Source: Spinacia oleracea (taxonomy: Eukaryota; Streptophyta; Magnoliopsida; Caryophyllales; Amaranthaceae). Taken from it: a stretch of DNA of 64,000 nt. The position numbers and the translations under genes are program-made. The notes beneath the pieces are model-generated. The model saw nothing but the letters and a program-made list of their open reading frames with translations, searched no databases and was not told where the DNA came from. The DNA is taken from positions 18,562,001-18,626,000 of the forward strand of contig NC_079489.1 in the NCBI RefSeq assembly GCF_020520425.1. Reading direction: 5' to 3'. This document shows, piece after piece, positions 46,274 through 56,476 of this stretch (positions within the stretch are counted from its first letter, which is position 1; every line of letters begins with the position of its first letter).

Positions 46274-46813
46274 TCAAACTTGGAATGGCCATGGCCAGTT
46301 CTTCAAATCGTCCTCTTTCCCACTCCCATTCGCATTCGCATTCGCATTCCCATTGCCGCCGCGGCTGCTTCCATCAACAAAGGCATGATACCTCAACACA
46401 AAGGCCAAACTCATAACAACCCACTCTAAACAAAACATCAAAATACAAAGCCCACCAGCCAATTTCAGTATAACACCCGCATCCTCTTCTCTAACATAAG
46501 ATTTCATTGCTTGTAAGAAATTCCCGGTGGTTGTAAAAATCAACACCGCGACTGAGCCCTGGAAGATGGCGGTTAGCACGGTGGCGACCATGTGGAAGGC
46601 GTACCACTTGTGTGAACCGGCGGAAGAGGCAGCGCAACCTGACACCGCCCCGCCGATTGTTATTACATGGAGGAGGATGAAGAGGAAGCCGACGATCGAG
46701 GGGAAGAGGCGGAGGGAGAGTGTGAGGAAGATACAGCTAGAGGCTGCTCCTAAGAGGATGTAATTGCATAGGAGGAAGATTTTGTGGGTGTGGTTGTGAG
46801 ATTGGAGACCCAT
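46274..46813 (-). CDS. Four-helix membrane protein, uncharacterised plant family
   Basis: A single-exon gene for 179 residues. I do not recognise a named family, though the sequence looks like a plant-conserved protein. Four hydrophobic segments are visible at roughly residues 12-33, 36-58, 73-97 and 112-140. A short hydrophilic loop (SAGSHKWYAFH) lies between the second and third, and a charged turn (KSYVREEDAG) before the fourth. The tail is low-complexity (NANANANGSG) and ends KNWPWPFQV. Both ends probably face the same side. The N-terminus MGLQSHNHTHK lacks a signal peptide, so the first helix would be a signal anchor. A TATA box lies about 130 bp upstream. Function unknown. Confidence 0.85.
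   Translation of the reverse strand: MGLQSHNHTHKIFLLCNYILLGAASSCIFLTLSLRLFPSIVGFLFILLHVITIGGAVSGCAASSAGSHKWYAFHMVATVLTAIFQGSVAVLIFTTTGNFLQAMKSYVREEDAGVILKLAGGLCILMFCLEWVVMSLAFVLRYHAFVDGSSRGGNGNANANANGSGKEDDLKNWPWPFQV
46324..46352. repeat. Hexamer repeat coding the NA-rich tail
   Basis: Four or five ATTCGC hexamers inside the C-terminal coding region of the membrane-protein gene, read on the minus strand as Asn-Ala repeats. Such a tract can vary in length without shifting the frame. Confidence 0.85.
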
Positions 46814-46940
46814 TTTGTTTTATTTTTCTGGGTTGTTAACAATTTCTGATGATTTTGTACTGAAATTTTGTAGTGAATTAGGAGAGAGAAAGAGAGGAAG
46901 ATGAATGTGATTTGGTTGGAATTGAGATTGAGTGAGATAC

Positions 46941-46950
46941 CAAGTATATA
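46941..46950 (-). promoter_or_regulatory. TATA box of the membrane-protein gene
   Basis: Minus-strand TATATACTTG lies about 130 bp upstream of the ATG at 46813 and is the only good TATA match there. It predicts a 5' UTR of about 100 nt. The 47000-48000 stretch further upstream is AT-rich and shows no gene. Confidence 0.55.
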
Positions 46951-47999
46951 GGAAGAGAGTGACAACGGTCTTATTTGAATATTGATCATTGTGGGGAATA
47001 TGACCGTTGTTTAAGGGGTACGTACATTTAAAGGTAACGGCTACTTGGCCTACTTGTCTTCTCTGAGTTCTCCCGACTCTTTTTTTCTTCTCTGTTACTG
47101 GGCTTTATGAAAAAGGCCCGTTTAAAATAGCGCACACACGTGACATGACACAACCCACCCAAAGCTCTTCCTTAAAAATAATTTTTAAAAAAAGTAATTC
47201 GTTTGAGTTAAAACTCGATTTAAAAAGACCTGAAAATCATGGATGTAGAATAAAATTTTGTGATATTAAAGGGTTTGTTTGTTCAACTTATTTTAAATTA
47301 TTTGACTTTTTTTAAAAAAAAGGAATTATTTGACTTGTTTAGGAGAAAATAATTTATTAAACTAAAAAAGTATATAACATAAGTTCAAATAACTTAATAT
47401 TAGTCAAAATCAGCTGGTTTTGGATCAAATCCTAACAGGAATTTATACCAGTGCAATAATAATATACTCCATACAAAACAACCACTTAATTAGATGAAAA
47501 TGTGGAATATATAGAAATTAAAGTACTGAGAAGTAAATTCTAAAAATTGCATTACATTATAAAACTTAGCTATATGACTTATTTATATAATTACCTAATC
47601 TAAAACAAGAGAAAAGTGTTAATCCAAATTTAACTTAAGTTTAATATTATTTATTTAAATAAACAAACACTAAGTACAACGTATTTTGTTCCTACAATGC
47701 TTTTGAGTTATTTTTTTGTAATTTGTTATAACCTTAATATTAGTAAAAACAAGATGCCTTATTTTGAGCATTGTACAAGACATGTTTCGTTTATGTTTAA
47801 TTAATACTCCGTAGTATAGTTATACATTTACGCTTTAAAATGTTGAGATGACCAAATCGATTATTTACTCGTAATCCCATATTAACTTTATACGGAGTAT
47901 ATGTATTGACTTGATAAAAACACTTGATGATTTGATTTAAATAAAACTCAAATTTGAAATAAATAAATATTAATTTGTACAATATAAGAAAAAATAATT

Positions 48000-48605
48000 A
48001 TAAGGTTAAAAACTTGACTAGACCTGATAGTTATCAGAGCAGATCTTAACCCGTGTCCCAGAGTGAACTCGACCTGAATTTTAACCGATCCGATAATTAT
48101 CCGATCCGAACTTAACCTGTACCTGAACCTCGTACTTCTTTCCTTATTTCTTGGCAGGGGCTCTTTTAAATATCATGAGCGTAGATGACCAACCAGGTCT
48201 AGGGTAGGGTTCCAAACCTGCCCTATCCTAGGAGAAAGATAGGCTTACCATGTTCCATCAATAGCACGGGTTAAATGAACATTAATTTCAACGCTCTACA
48301 TTAATTTCTTATTAGTGATCATGATTCATCAACTATATATTATATTAATATAATGGGAATTTGTATTATTACAAGCCCAACTCAAATCCGACTCGATGAG
48401 AACCGGACCTGAAATTGTACCCGATTCGAACACGACCTATACTCGAAATGAAAAAATAACCCGACCTTAATTCAACATGACCGAACCGGACCCTGAACTT
48501 GACTGAACCCGGGTGATAAAGTGACCACACACGACCCGAACGGATCATGACCCGAGATCCGAGATAACCAGACCTGACTCAAGTAACCATTTTGACAACT
48601 CCAGG
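48000..48605. repeat. Repeat region rich in GACCTGA/CCCGA, possible hAT end
   Basis: Many copies of GACCTGA, CCGATCCGA and AACCCGACC. The right border CCATTTTGACAACTCC looks like a hAT terminus. I could not find the matching left end, so the boundaries are guesses. No gene. Confidence 0.3.
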
Positions 48606-48619
48606 TATACAGAGTACTT

Positions 48620-49240
48620 GGGATCAAGTTGAATCCGAGTGTAGACTTGAGTTTGGTTCTTTTCTGAAAAACCAATAACGGTTGGATTGAAGATGATTTT
48701 TCTCAAGAGAAGACGACACATGACTAGTTTGAAATGGTGTTCCCGTTATGTTGAGATATTTGGTGAGTTCGAGAAGAAAAACATTTTCATTGGCAGAGGA
48801 AAAAATTGCAGGATTGAAAAGAATGGCGTTCTTGCTCGAATGACGATGTTTTAAAATACTCATCATCAAGAAGATATTGTTTTATTGAAGGCGACATCAA
48901 TGAGTTGTGCATATCGACTTCAACAAAAACGAAAAAGTTTCAGTTGATCCGATTGATCTGGTGCGCGCTAACATAAAAGATACGTTTCCAATTGCAACAT
49001 TCGTGAAACTATCGTTACGGTTGCGGGAGGGTGTTAATCGACGATAACATAGTTATTCTAAGTATCAGAATATCACATAAGATAGAATTATGTAACAAAG
49101 TACACAACATATCTTAGCTGTATGATGAGAGACATAGAAACCTACCAAGTGTAAAATATCTAATTGTGTTATAAATAGAATATAAACACGAATAAAATGA
49201 GACAATCACATACATATATTCTCCATATGTTAGCAACTTA
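48620..49240 (+). mobile_element. Possible copia relic (3' end and LTR)
   Basis: A short stretch reading KLSLRLREGVNRR just before a TG (49032) resembles the end of a copia pol and the start of an LTR. The signal is weak. No other domain is recognisable, so this is an old, broken fossil at best. Confidence 0.3.
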
Positions 49241-49337
49241 CTACGTACTTTAATACAGCACGTTTCCTGTCAGGCGGCCTGACGGCCACGCGCCTGTCAG
49301 TCCGCTGACTCCCCACGCGCGCGTGGGCTTCACGCGC

Positions 49338-49347
49338 TATATAAAAG
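49338..49347 (+). promoter_or_regulatory. TATA box of the FAR1-like gene
   Basis: TATATAAAAG lies about 155 bp upstream of the ATG at 49496. It sits just after a GC-rich palindromic stretch (49265-49325, CCACGCGCGCGTGGG) and before a CTTCCTC-repeat leader. A strong core-promoter match. Confidence 0.65.
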
Positions 49348-50084
49348 CGGTTCCCATACTTTTCTCTCTCCTTCCTCCTTCCTCCTTCCTCCTTCCTTCT
49401 TCGACAACAGCGAAATTCTTCAAACCCTAATCTAATTTCGCGAAATTGTTCAGCTTGCTCCGCCGCAATCACCGCCAACAACTTTCAGATCCGACATGGG
49501 AGACGGCGGCTATGAGCAATTTCAACCACCAATACCATTATTTCCACCACAATCGCCGCCGACAACTTTCAACAACCAACTTTCAGACATGGCCGGCGGC
49601 TTTCAACCACCACCACCATTATTTCCACCACAATTTCAACAACCAACACAGATATTTCCGCCACAATTTCAACCACCGAGTTTTCAACCTCGCCACCTTC
49701 AACATTCTCCTCGATTTCTAACACCACCGAATTTTCAACCTCGCCACCTTCAACATCCTCGATTTCTACCACCACCGATTTTTCAACCTCGCGACCGTCA
49801 TCCTCCTCCTCGTTTTCAACCTCCTGCGAGATTTGATAACCCTAATCAAAGCGACCTTCATCCTCCTCCTCGATTTCAACCTACTGCCCGATTTGATAAC
49901 CATAATCAAAGGGACCTTCATCCTCCTTCTCGATTTCAACTTCCTGCGCGATTTGATAACCCTAATCAAAGGGCTTTTACAACAATGCAGCAAGTAACTA
50001 CTGAAACAAGTTCTGGAACAAAGGAAAATACATCTGAAACAAGTTCTGCAACAACAGGAGAAACAACCTCAGCTTATTTTTCAG

Positions 50085-50841
50085 GTTTTAAAATTAATTT
50101 AATGAATATAGTTAACTAATTGATTACTTATCGTAACTAATTGGATTGTGCAATTAACTAAGTGGCTAAAAAACTAAACAAATTGGTTTAAAATAAAGCA
50201 ATGAATGTCAAAGTATAACTAATTCCTTTGAAAGAATCACTAACTGGTAAAAATAGTTAACTAATTGGATAATTAATATCAATACAAAACTAATTTTTTT
50301 TAGTAAAAAAAGTTAACTAATTGTTGTAAAAAGTTAACTAATTTCTGTAAAAAGTTAACTAATTGCTGTAAAAAGTTAACTAAATAAAATTTATTAACTT
50401 GAGGTTGCAAAAAGTTGTTAAAAAGTTAACTATAAAACGATAACTAATTGATGAAACAAGATAACTAATTGATGGGACAAGTTAACTAATAGATGGAAAA
50501 AGTTAACTAATTATTGTAAAAAGCTTAATGGATGCAAAAGGTAAACTAATTAATGTAAAAAGTTAACTAACTGAAAAAAGGTTAACTAATTTTTTTTAAT
50601 GCTACTTTTCAAATTTCATTTTTCACTAAGTTAACCTTTACCATCAATTAGTTAACCTTTTCCACCAATTAGTTAACTTTTATCATCAATTAGTTAACTT
50701 TTATCATCAATTAGTTAACTTGTACCATCAATTAGTTAACTTTTAATCAAAAAACATTGTAGTTCAATTGGTTAACTAACTTCCTCAATTATGTAACTAA
50801 TTAGTTTCTTTTGTTAACTATTACTTTTGTTCATTTTACAG
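50085..50841. repeat. Intron 1 array of GTTAACTAATT motifs, with inverted second part
   Basis: About 17 copies of GTTAACTAATT or close variants run to about 50600. About 7 copies in the opposite orientation (AATTAGTTAAC) follow from about 50625 to 50770. Spacing is about 20-30 bp. The two halves could pair in RNA. Confidence 0.85.
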
Positions 50842-51271
50842 GTTCAAAAGATATTTGGAACGATTTAACAGAGGATGATATTAGAGGACCTTTGACTGGA
50901 TATACTGGCACAATGGATGAACTACATGAACTTTATGACAAACATTCAATACTTCTTGGATTTTCAATAAGAAAAAATACATTAAGGAGAGATCAAAAAA
51001 CGGGAGAGATAAAGGAAAGATAATTTTGTTGTTCAAAGGAAGGAAAGAGAAAGGAAAACACAAAGAACACAAAAAAAGAAGAAGCAACTGTATCAAGTGA
51101 CAGCAAACAGAAAGGGCAGTCAAAGAACCCAAGGCAGCAAAATCTTACTAGAACAGGGTGCAACGCATCTATACGATTGAAGTTACAAAACGATGGAAAG
51201 TTTATAGTCTTTCATCATGTTATAGAACACAATCATGCCTTAACAAGAGAGTCACTGCAAAACTTTGAAAG

Positions 51272-51676
51272 GTAACTTAACTTTTTTCATAAATTAGTTA
51301 ACCTTTTCCATGCATTAGTTAACTTTTTAAAACATTTAGTTAACGTTTTGCATCAATCAGTTTACTTTTTGCCTCAATTACTTACTTTCTAAAACCATTA
51401 ATTAACTTTTTCATCAATTAGTTAACTTTTTCAATCAATTAGTTACGTTTTTTCATGAATTAGGTAACTTTTACAACAAATAGTTAACTTTTTGCATATA
51501 TTAGTTAACTTTTTGCATATATTAGTTAACTTTTTACAACAATTAGTTAACTTTATTCATCAATTAGTTAACTTTACCATCAATTAGTTAACTTTTTACT
51601 GCATAGATTAGTTAACTTTTGGCATATATTAGTTAACTTTTTACAACAATTAGTTAACTTTTTGCATCATTTCCAG
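51272..51676. repeat. Intron 2 array of AATTAGTTAACTTTTT motifs
   Basis: About 15 copies of ATTAGTTAACTTTTT-like units, all in one orientation and about 21-25 bp apart, fill the intron from donor to acceptor. Confidence 0.85.
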
Positions 51677-52024
51677 ATCACAAAGAAAAATTGATGAAGA
51701 AAAGGGAAAAGTAATTGAAGGACTCACACTATCAGGAATAACTCCAGCAGATTCCTATAGATATATGTGTAATGAAGCTGGCGACGCAAGGGTGGTTGGA
51801 CACACATTAGTTGACCACATGAATTTCACAAGTAGATTGAAAATGAAAAGACTAGAAGGAAAAGATACACAAGCAGTTGTGAACATGTTAATTAAGAGAG
51901 GAGAAGAAGATCCAACATTTTATTTCCGAGTAAAGGTTAACGAAGAAAACCAAGTAATTAGCATGTTTTGGAGAGATGGCATGATGAGAGAAGATTATGA
52001 CATATACGGTGATGTCTGTGTCTT

Positions 52025-53279
52025 TGTAACACCCCGACAATTCTCTCTTTTCTAAAACAACATTTTAATATAAAACATAGAGAATTATCAAGGCATTATC
52101 GCCCGTGTGAAAACGTAACGGCTTATTCAGAATTTTGCAGCGGAAAACATAAAACGAACTTTAAGTTTATAAATAATCGATTACAGGTTTAATCCCAAAA
52201 ACCAATAAAAGAAAATGAGGAAATATAAATAGTACGACAAGTTTATAGTCAAATTAAACAAACTCAAGTCAACTTAGCAAATTAAAACTAAATACAAGCT
52301 CTCTATTCCCGATCCCAATGATGCAACATCTTCAAACCTGCAGATGGACAATGCTTATTGATCCTTAGAGACTGCTCACCAAAGATTGGGTCATCACAGG
52401 ATCAATAAGGCATAGCCATGATCAACATGCACAAGCAAAAGCACGTAATCAGCAAAGATGAGTACTACATACTAAATCAATAATAATTCTAACATGATTC
52501 TATTAAACGAACAATCCTAACATGGTACTAACTAAAACATAAGCAAGGATAATCAAATTATATTGACTTGAAGACTATATTTGACTGAACTAGACCTTTG
52601 TATCATTAACATTATTTTAATTGAAATAGTCAATGGACTGAGTTGTCTACTAGAAACTTCTTCTTCTTCACTAAGGAAGACGAGGTACGGGCGCGACTCC
52701 GTAAACCCCAATGACCTGCGATATCGAGGGACTTTTGAATAAAATAGAACCGGTGATCAATCCGGCCCCAGAAAAAGCCATAGGCGACCCATGACCCCAA
52801 CTCCTGATTGTCCGTCACTTTAGACGTGCACTGTCTAAAGCTATTGCTACTCAGTTTCACTTTACATGACTTAACTTTTAATACTTGGTTATGACTCATC
52901 AAACATAAATATTATATTCAACAAGTAAACGCAACTTCTTTTATCTTTGAATTAAACAAGTGATCACAGAGACGTCACACAAGACTTATTCCAATTAATT
53001 CAACCTTTCCTTTAATACTGATAAACCCCTCTATATGGGTATAAGGTTTCAACTTACTAAACAAGGTCCTCGGCCCTTATAAAGTAGTGAAAAGCAAAAA
53101 GGGAACAATGAACAATCGATCTGAATCAACATATATAATAATCTAATGTTCCCAACCAACATGTTCGCATCAATCATCCATACCAACATGCTATAATTCT
53201 CATAACGAAATATATATATATATATATATATATATGCTTAACATGTCCATCCAACAATATTAAACATGCACTTTCAACA
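52025..53279. mobile_element. Outer LTR element, left part (interrupted by the SIRE-like element)
   Basis: Begins TGTAACACCCCGAC directly at the break in the FAR1-like reading frame. This is a common gypsy LTR terminus; in reverse it is the frequent ending GGGGTGTTACA. No coding region is visible here. The element continues after the nested insertion, from 63590 to the window end and beyond. Orientation and state cannot be settled from this window. Confidence 0.5.
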
Positions 53280-54578
53280 TGTTGTTCCTAAGTTTTGGTT
53301 GATGACACACACATATTGCAAACTTCCTGATTATGGTTGCTAAATGACTTTGAACAGGCATATGCCCAAGTTTCTATTAGGATAGGAACTTGAATAAACT
53401 GGTGAAGTTCCTGAGGTACACTTGGAACAGTCAATGGAGTTTCAGAGCTGGAAGTTGTATCTGTTCCAGTTTGAAGTCACAAGAGGAGCAACACAGTTAC
53501 ATATCAAGAGTTCCGAATATCCACAAGAACTATTACAGACTCATAGCCAAGAGTTCCTGTGTTAGCTAGAGAGGAACTCATCAATGTTCCTTGGCTGGAA
53601 CGTCTGAAGCTTCTGAGTTGCAAGTTCCAGACAAAGGGAAGACATGAAGTCTAGGTAGTCCACTGTACTTAGAATTTTATGTAAATATTAATTATGCTAA
53701 TGGTATATAGAGTACTCAAGGAACTTATGATTTAATTAGGCCATTTATTTTATTGGAAGCGATTTTTATGGAAAACATTTTCATAAATAAAAACAAGTTT
53801 TGCATATTTAATATAAAATAGATTTACGTTTTATTTTATTTAAACAAAACTTATTTTCCTAAAAATTCTCCTAAGTTTTTGTAGATAAATAAAATCTGTT
53901 TTAAAGAAATATTTTAGGGTTTGATTGAGTCAAATCACTAACTGCTTTATGGCTGAACGTGGGAAGTGGTCTTCCCCTTGTTCCTCAAGTCAAGGGACGT
54001 GGAGACCAAAGTGCTGGCAGTTAGCAGTTGAGGTTTTGAAGGGAACTAACCCTAAGGATAAACACTATAAAAGGGAAATCGTTTTTGGTTTAAAGTACAC
54101 AAACATTCTGAGAGTTCTTGCTTTCCTAAAAACGTTTTGTCTAAGATTTTCTAAAACAGTTTGTGTCCTAGTTAATTCAAAGTTCCTAAGTTCCTTATAT
54201 CCACACAAAAGCATTATTAATATCTAGAGTTATCCAAACACGAATTATATTTTGTATTAGTAAGGATAGAGTTATCCTGTTTAGACTTAGAGTTTAAGTC
54301 TGAGAGAGAGAAGTTAAGGAGTTGTAATCGAAGTAGATTACTGTGAGGAACACAAGTTTGAGAGGAACTTGTGTTGGAGAGATTATTGTAATCGAGGCAT
54401 TACCATAATAAAAGAATTCTCTTCTTGATTAGTATCAAGAAGTTTTCACAATTGTTGTTATTGTCTTCTCTATTCTCAGTTTCTTGATTGTTTCTTAAGT
54501 TCCGCAAGAAACTTTATCAAAGTTCTAATTACAATTCACCCCCCCCCCCCTCTTGTGCGTGTTCCTACTGGAATAACA
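53280..54578 (+). repeat. 5' LTR of the SIRE-like element
   Basis: 1299 bp from TGTTGTTCCTAAG to GGAATAACA. It contains a C run near its end. Short open frames in it recur identically in the 3' LTR and are not genes. Confidence 0.93.
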
Positions 54579-54641
54579 GTTGGTATCAGAGCCAGTACTC
54601 ACCAAAACACAGGAAACCCTGTTTGAGTCAAGTTCCTGAAA

Positions 54642-56476
54642 GTATGAACTCACAAGAGAAACTGGAAGAAGGTTACTCGACACAAAGGCCACCTATGTTC
54701 AATGGCAAGTTCTACTCATACTGGAAGAATAGAATGGAGATATTCATCAAAGCTGAAAATTACCAAGTTTGGCGTGTAATTGAAGTTGGAGACTTCGAGG
54801 TAACAAAGACCAATGCTGAAAACGAGGTAGTTCCTAAACCAATGTCTGAATTTTCTAAAGAAGACTTTGATAAATATGAGATGAATGCCATGGCTGTCAA
54901 AATCTTGCATTGCGGGCTTGGACCTCATGAACACAACAGAGTCATGGGGTGCAAGAACGCAAAACAGATTTGGGAACTACTTCAAGTAACCCACGAAGGA
55001 ACTAATGAAGTTAAGCGTTCCAAAATTGACCTTTTGATGTCTAAATATGAAAGATTTGAGATGCTTCCAAAAGAAACTATTCAAGAAATGTTCACTAGAT
55101 TTACTAACATAACCAATGAATTAGTTTCTCTTGGTAGAATCATTCCCACAGATGAACAGGTAAGAAAAATACTAAGAAGCATGCCACAAGATGATCGCTG
55201 GAGAACAAAGGTCACTGCACTGTTTGAGACCAAGGACTTCACCAAGTTCAACATTGAACAACTTGCTGGTTCCTTGATGACACACGAACTGCATCTTGGA
55301 GCTGCTGTTCCCGAGAGCTCAAGAAGTCGAGGACTTGCTCTAAAGGCTGAGGAACTCGATGAATCTGAACCAGATGAAGAAGAGGCTGCCATGCTGGTCA
55401 GAAGAATGAGAAAGCTCTATAGGAACTTCAAACCAGGAAACCAGAAAGGAAGGAACTTTGCCAAGAAAATCACTAGTTCCAAAACTGAGCAAGGTTGCTT
55501 CAAATGTGGAGAAACTGATCATCAAATTCGTGAATGCCCTCTGTGGGAGAACGACAAGACCAGAGGAAAAGGGAAGGAACAGGTCAAAGATCGCTTTAAC
55601 AAGTCTACCTTCAACAGACCAAACTTCAAGAAGGCCATGATAGCTGCATGGGGCGAAGCAACAGACTCAGAAGACGATGAGGAACAACCAAATGAAGAAA
55701 CTGCAAATCTCTGCCTTATGGCTAGAACAGAAGGAACTGATCAAGTTCCATCAGAAGAAGTAAGTTCCTCCACTCTTCAGTGTCTCTCAAAGTCAAAACT
55801 AATTGAACTGTTGCTAGAAACTCTAGATGATTACAAAAAGCTAAGTATATTAAAAGCACAAAGTGATAGAGCCTTGGAACTCAGTAAAGACCACATAAAT
55901 TATCTGAACAATATTAGATCTGATGTCCAAGGCAGGTTCTTTGAATTACTAGATAGAAATACCTCTATTAATGAGTCATTCGAAAAAATTAGAAATGAAA
56001 ACATCCTTCTACAAGTTCAACTCAGTCAATATAAGATGTTTAATTTAAGTTTAGATCCTACAAAATCCTTGGAAATCAACATGGGAATTTTTAACATCGA
56101 CTTAGAAAATTTAAACAAAGATCTGATCACCACAAAGGAACAAAAAGAGAAACTGGAAAGGGAACTATCCATGGCCAGGGCACAGAGACAACCACCTAAA
56201 GTTCCTCCCAAATGGATTGAGAATGCTCAATCTAAGAGAACAGAAGGATTGGGCTTTAACCATAAAAATAGTCATAAGAAGAAGTATGTGGATCTTCCTA
56301 GTGTAAAAGTCTGCTTCTCATGTGGAAGTGGAAGTCACATAAGTACTGAGTGTTCCAAGATGAAGGAACAGGATCAAAGAAACATAAATTATGTAAAGCA
56401 AAAATGGGTTAAGAAGTCTGAAGTTATAGTTGAAAAGGAACTCGAGGAAACCCGAGTTCCTGTAACTAACCTTTGA
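54642..56476 (+). CDS. gag of the SIRE-like element
   Basis: Probable start [21 protein letters not shown], giving about 611 residues. It has a copia-type gag (UBN2-like) region with [14 protein letters not shown] and [13 protein letters not shown]-like motifs. It carries a CCHC knuckle ([14 protein letters not shown]), a long coiled-coil stretch, and a second knuckle ([14 protein letters not shown]) near the end. It abuts pol in another frame, and the element still looks whole. Confidence 0.85.

Larger units (their letters stand above)
49496..52024 (+). pseudogene. FAR1/FHY3-like gene (or autonomous FAR1-type MULE), broken
   Basis: Three exons are visible: 49496-50084, 50842-51271 and 51677-52024, all with GT/AG borders. 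Exon 1 (196 residues) is rich in Pro, Gln and Phe, with three repeats of ARFDNPNQxDLHPPPRFQ type. Exon 2 holds a FAR1 zinc-finger-type DNA-binding domain: LYDKHSILLGFSIRKNTLRR, then FCCSKEG, TGCNASIRLKLQNDGKFIVFHHVIEHNHAL. Exon 3 carries the linker and start of the MULE transposase-like domain (LSGITPADSYRYMCNEAG, then VISMFWRDGMMREDYDIYGDV). An in-frame TAA at 51021-51023 falls where the family usually has an aromatic residue. At 52024 the frame is cut by an LTR insertion, so the gene is dead. Whether it was a host transcription factor or a transposase cannot be told without its TIRs. Confidence 0.82.

Noticed and set aside
49230-49775. Minus-strand frames opposite the FAR1-like first exon
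   Set aside because: Antisense shadows of a proline-rich coding exon and its repeat-rich leader.
50100-50800. Regular short repeats considered as a CRISPR-like array
   Set aside because: Degenerate repeats with simple-sequence spacers inside a plant intron; not CRISPR.
51765-52055. Open frame running past 52024 to 52055
   Set aside because: Its last residues (VTPRQFSLF) come from the LTR terminus, not from the FAR1-like gene.
53925-54227. 100-residue frame, repeated exactly at 62936-63238
   Set aside because: Both copies lie inside the LTRs of one element; the identity reflects LTR identity, not a gene family.
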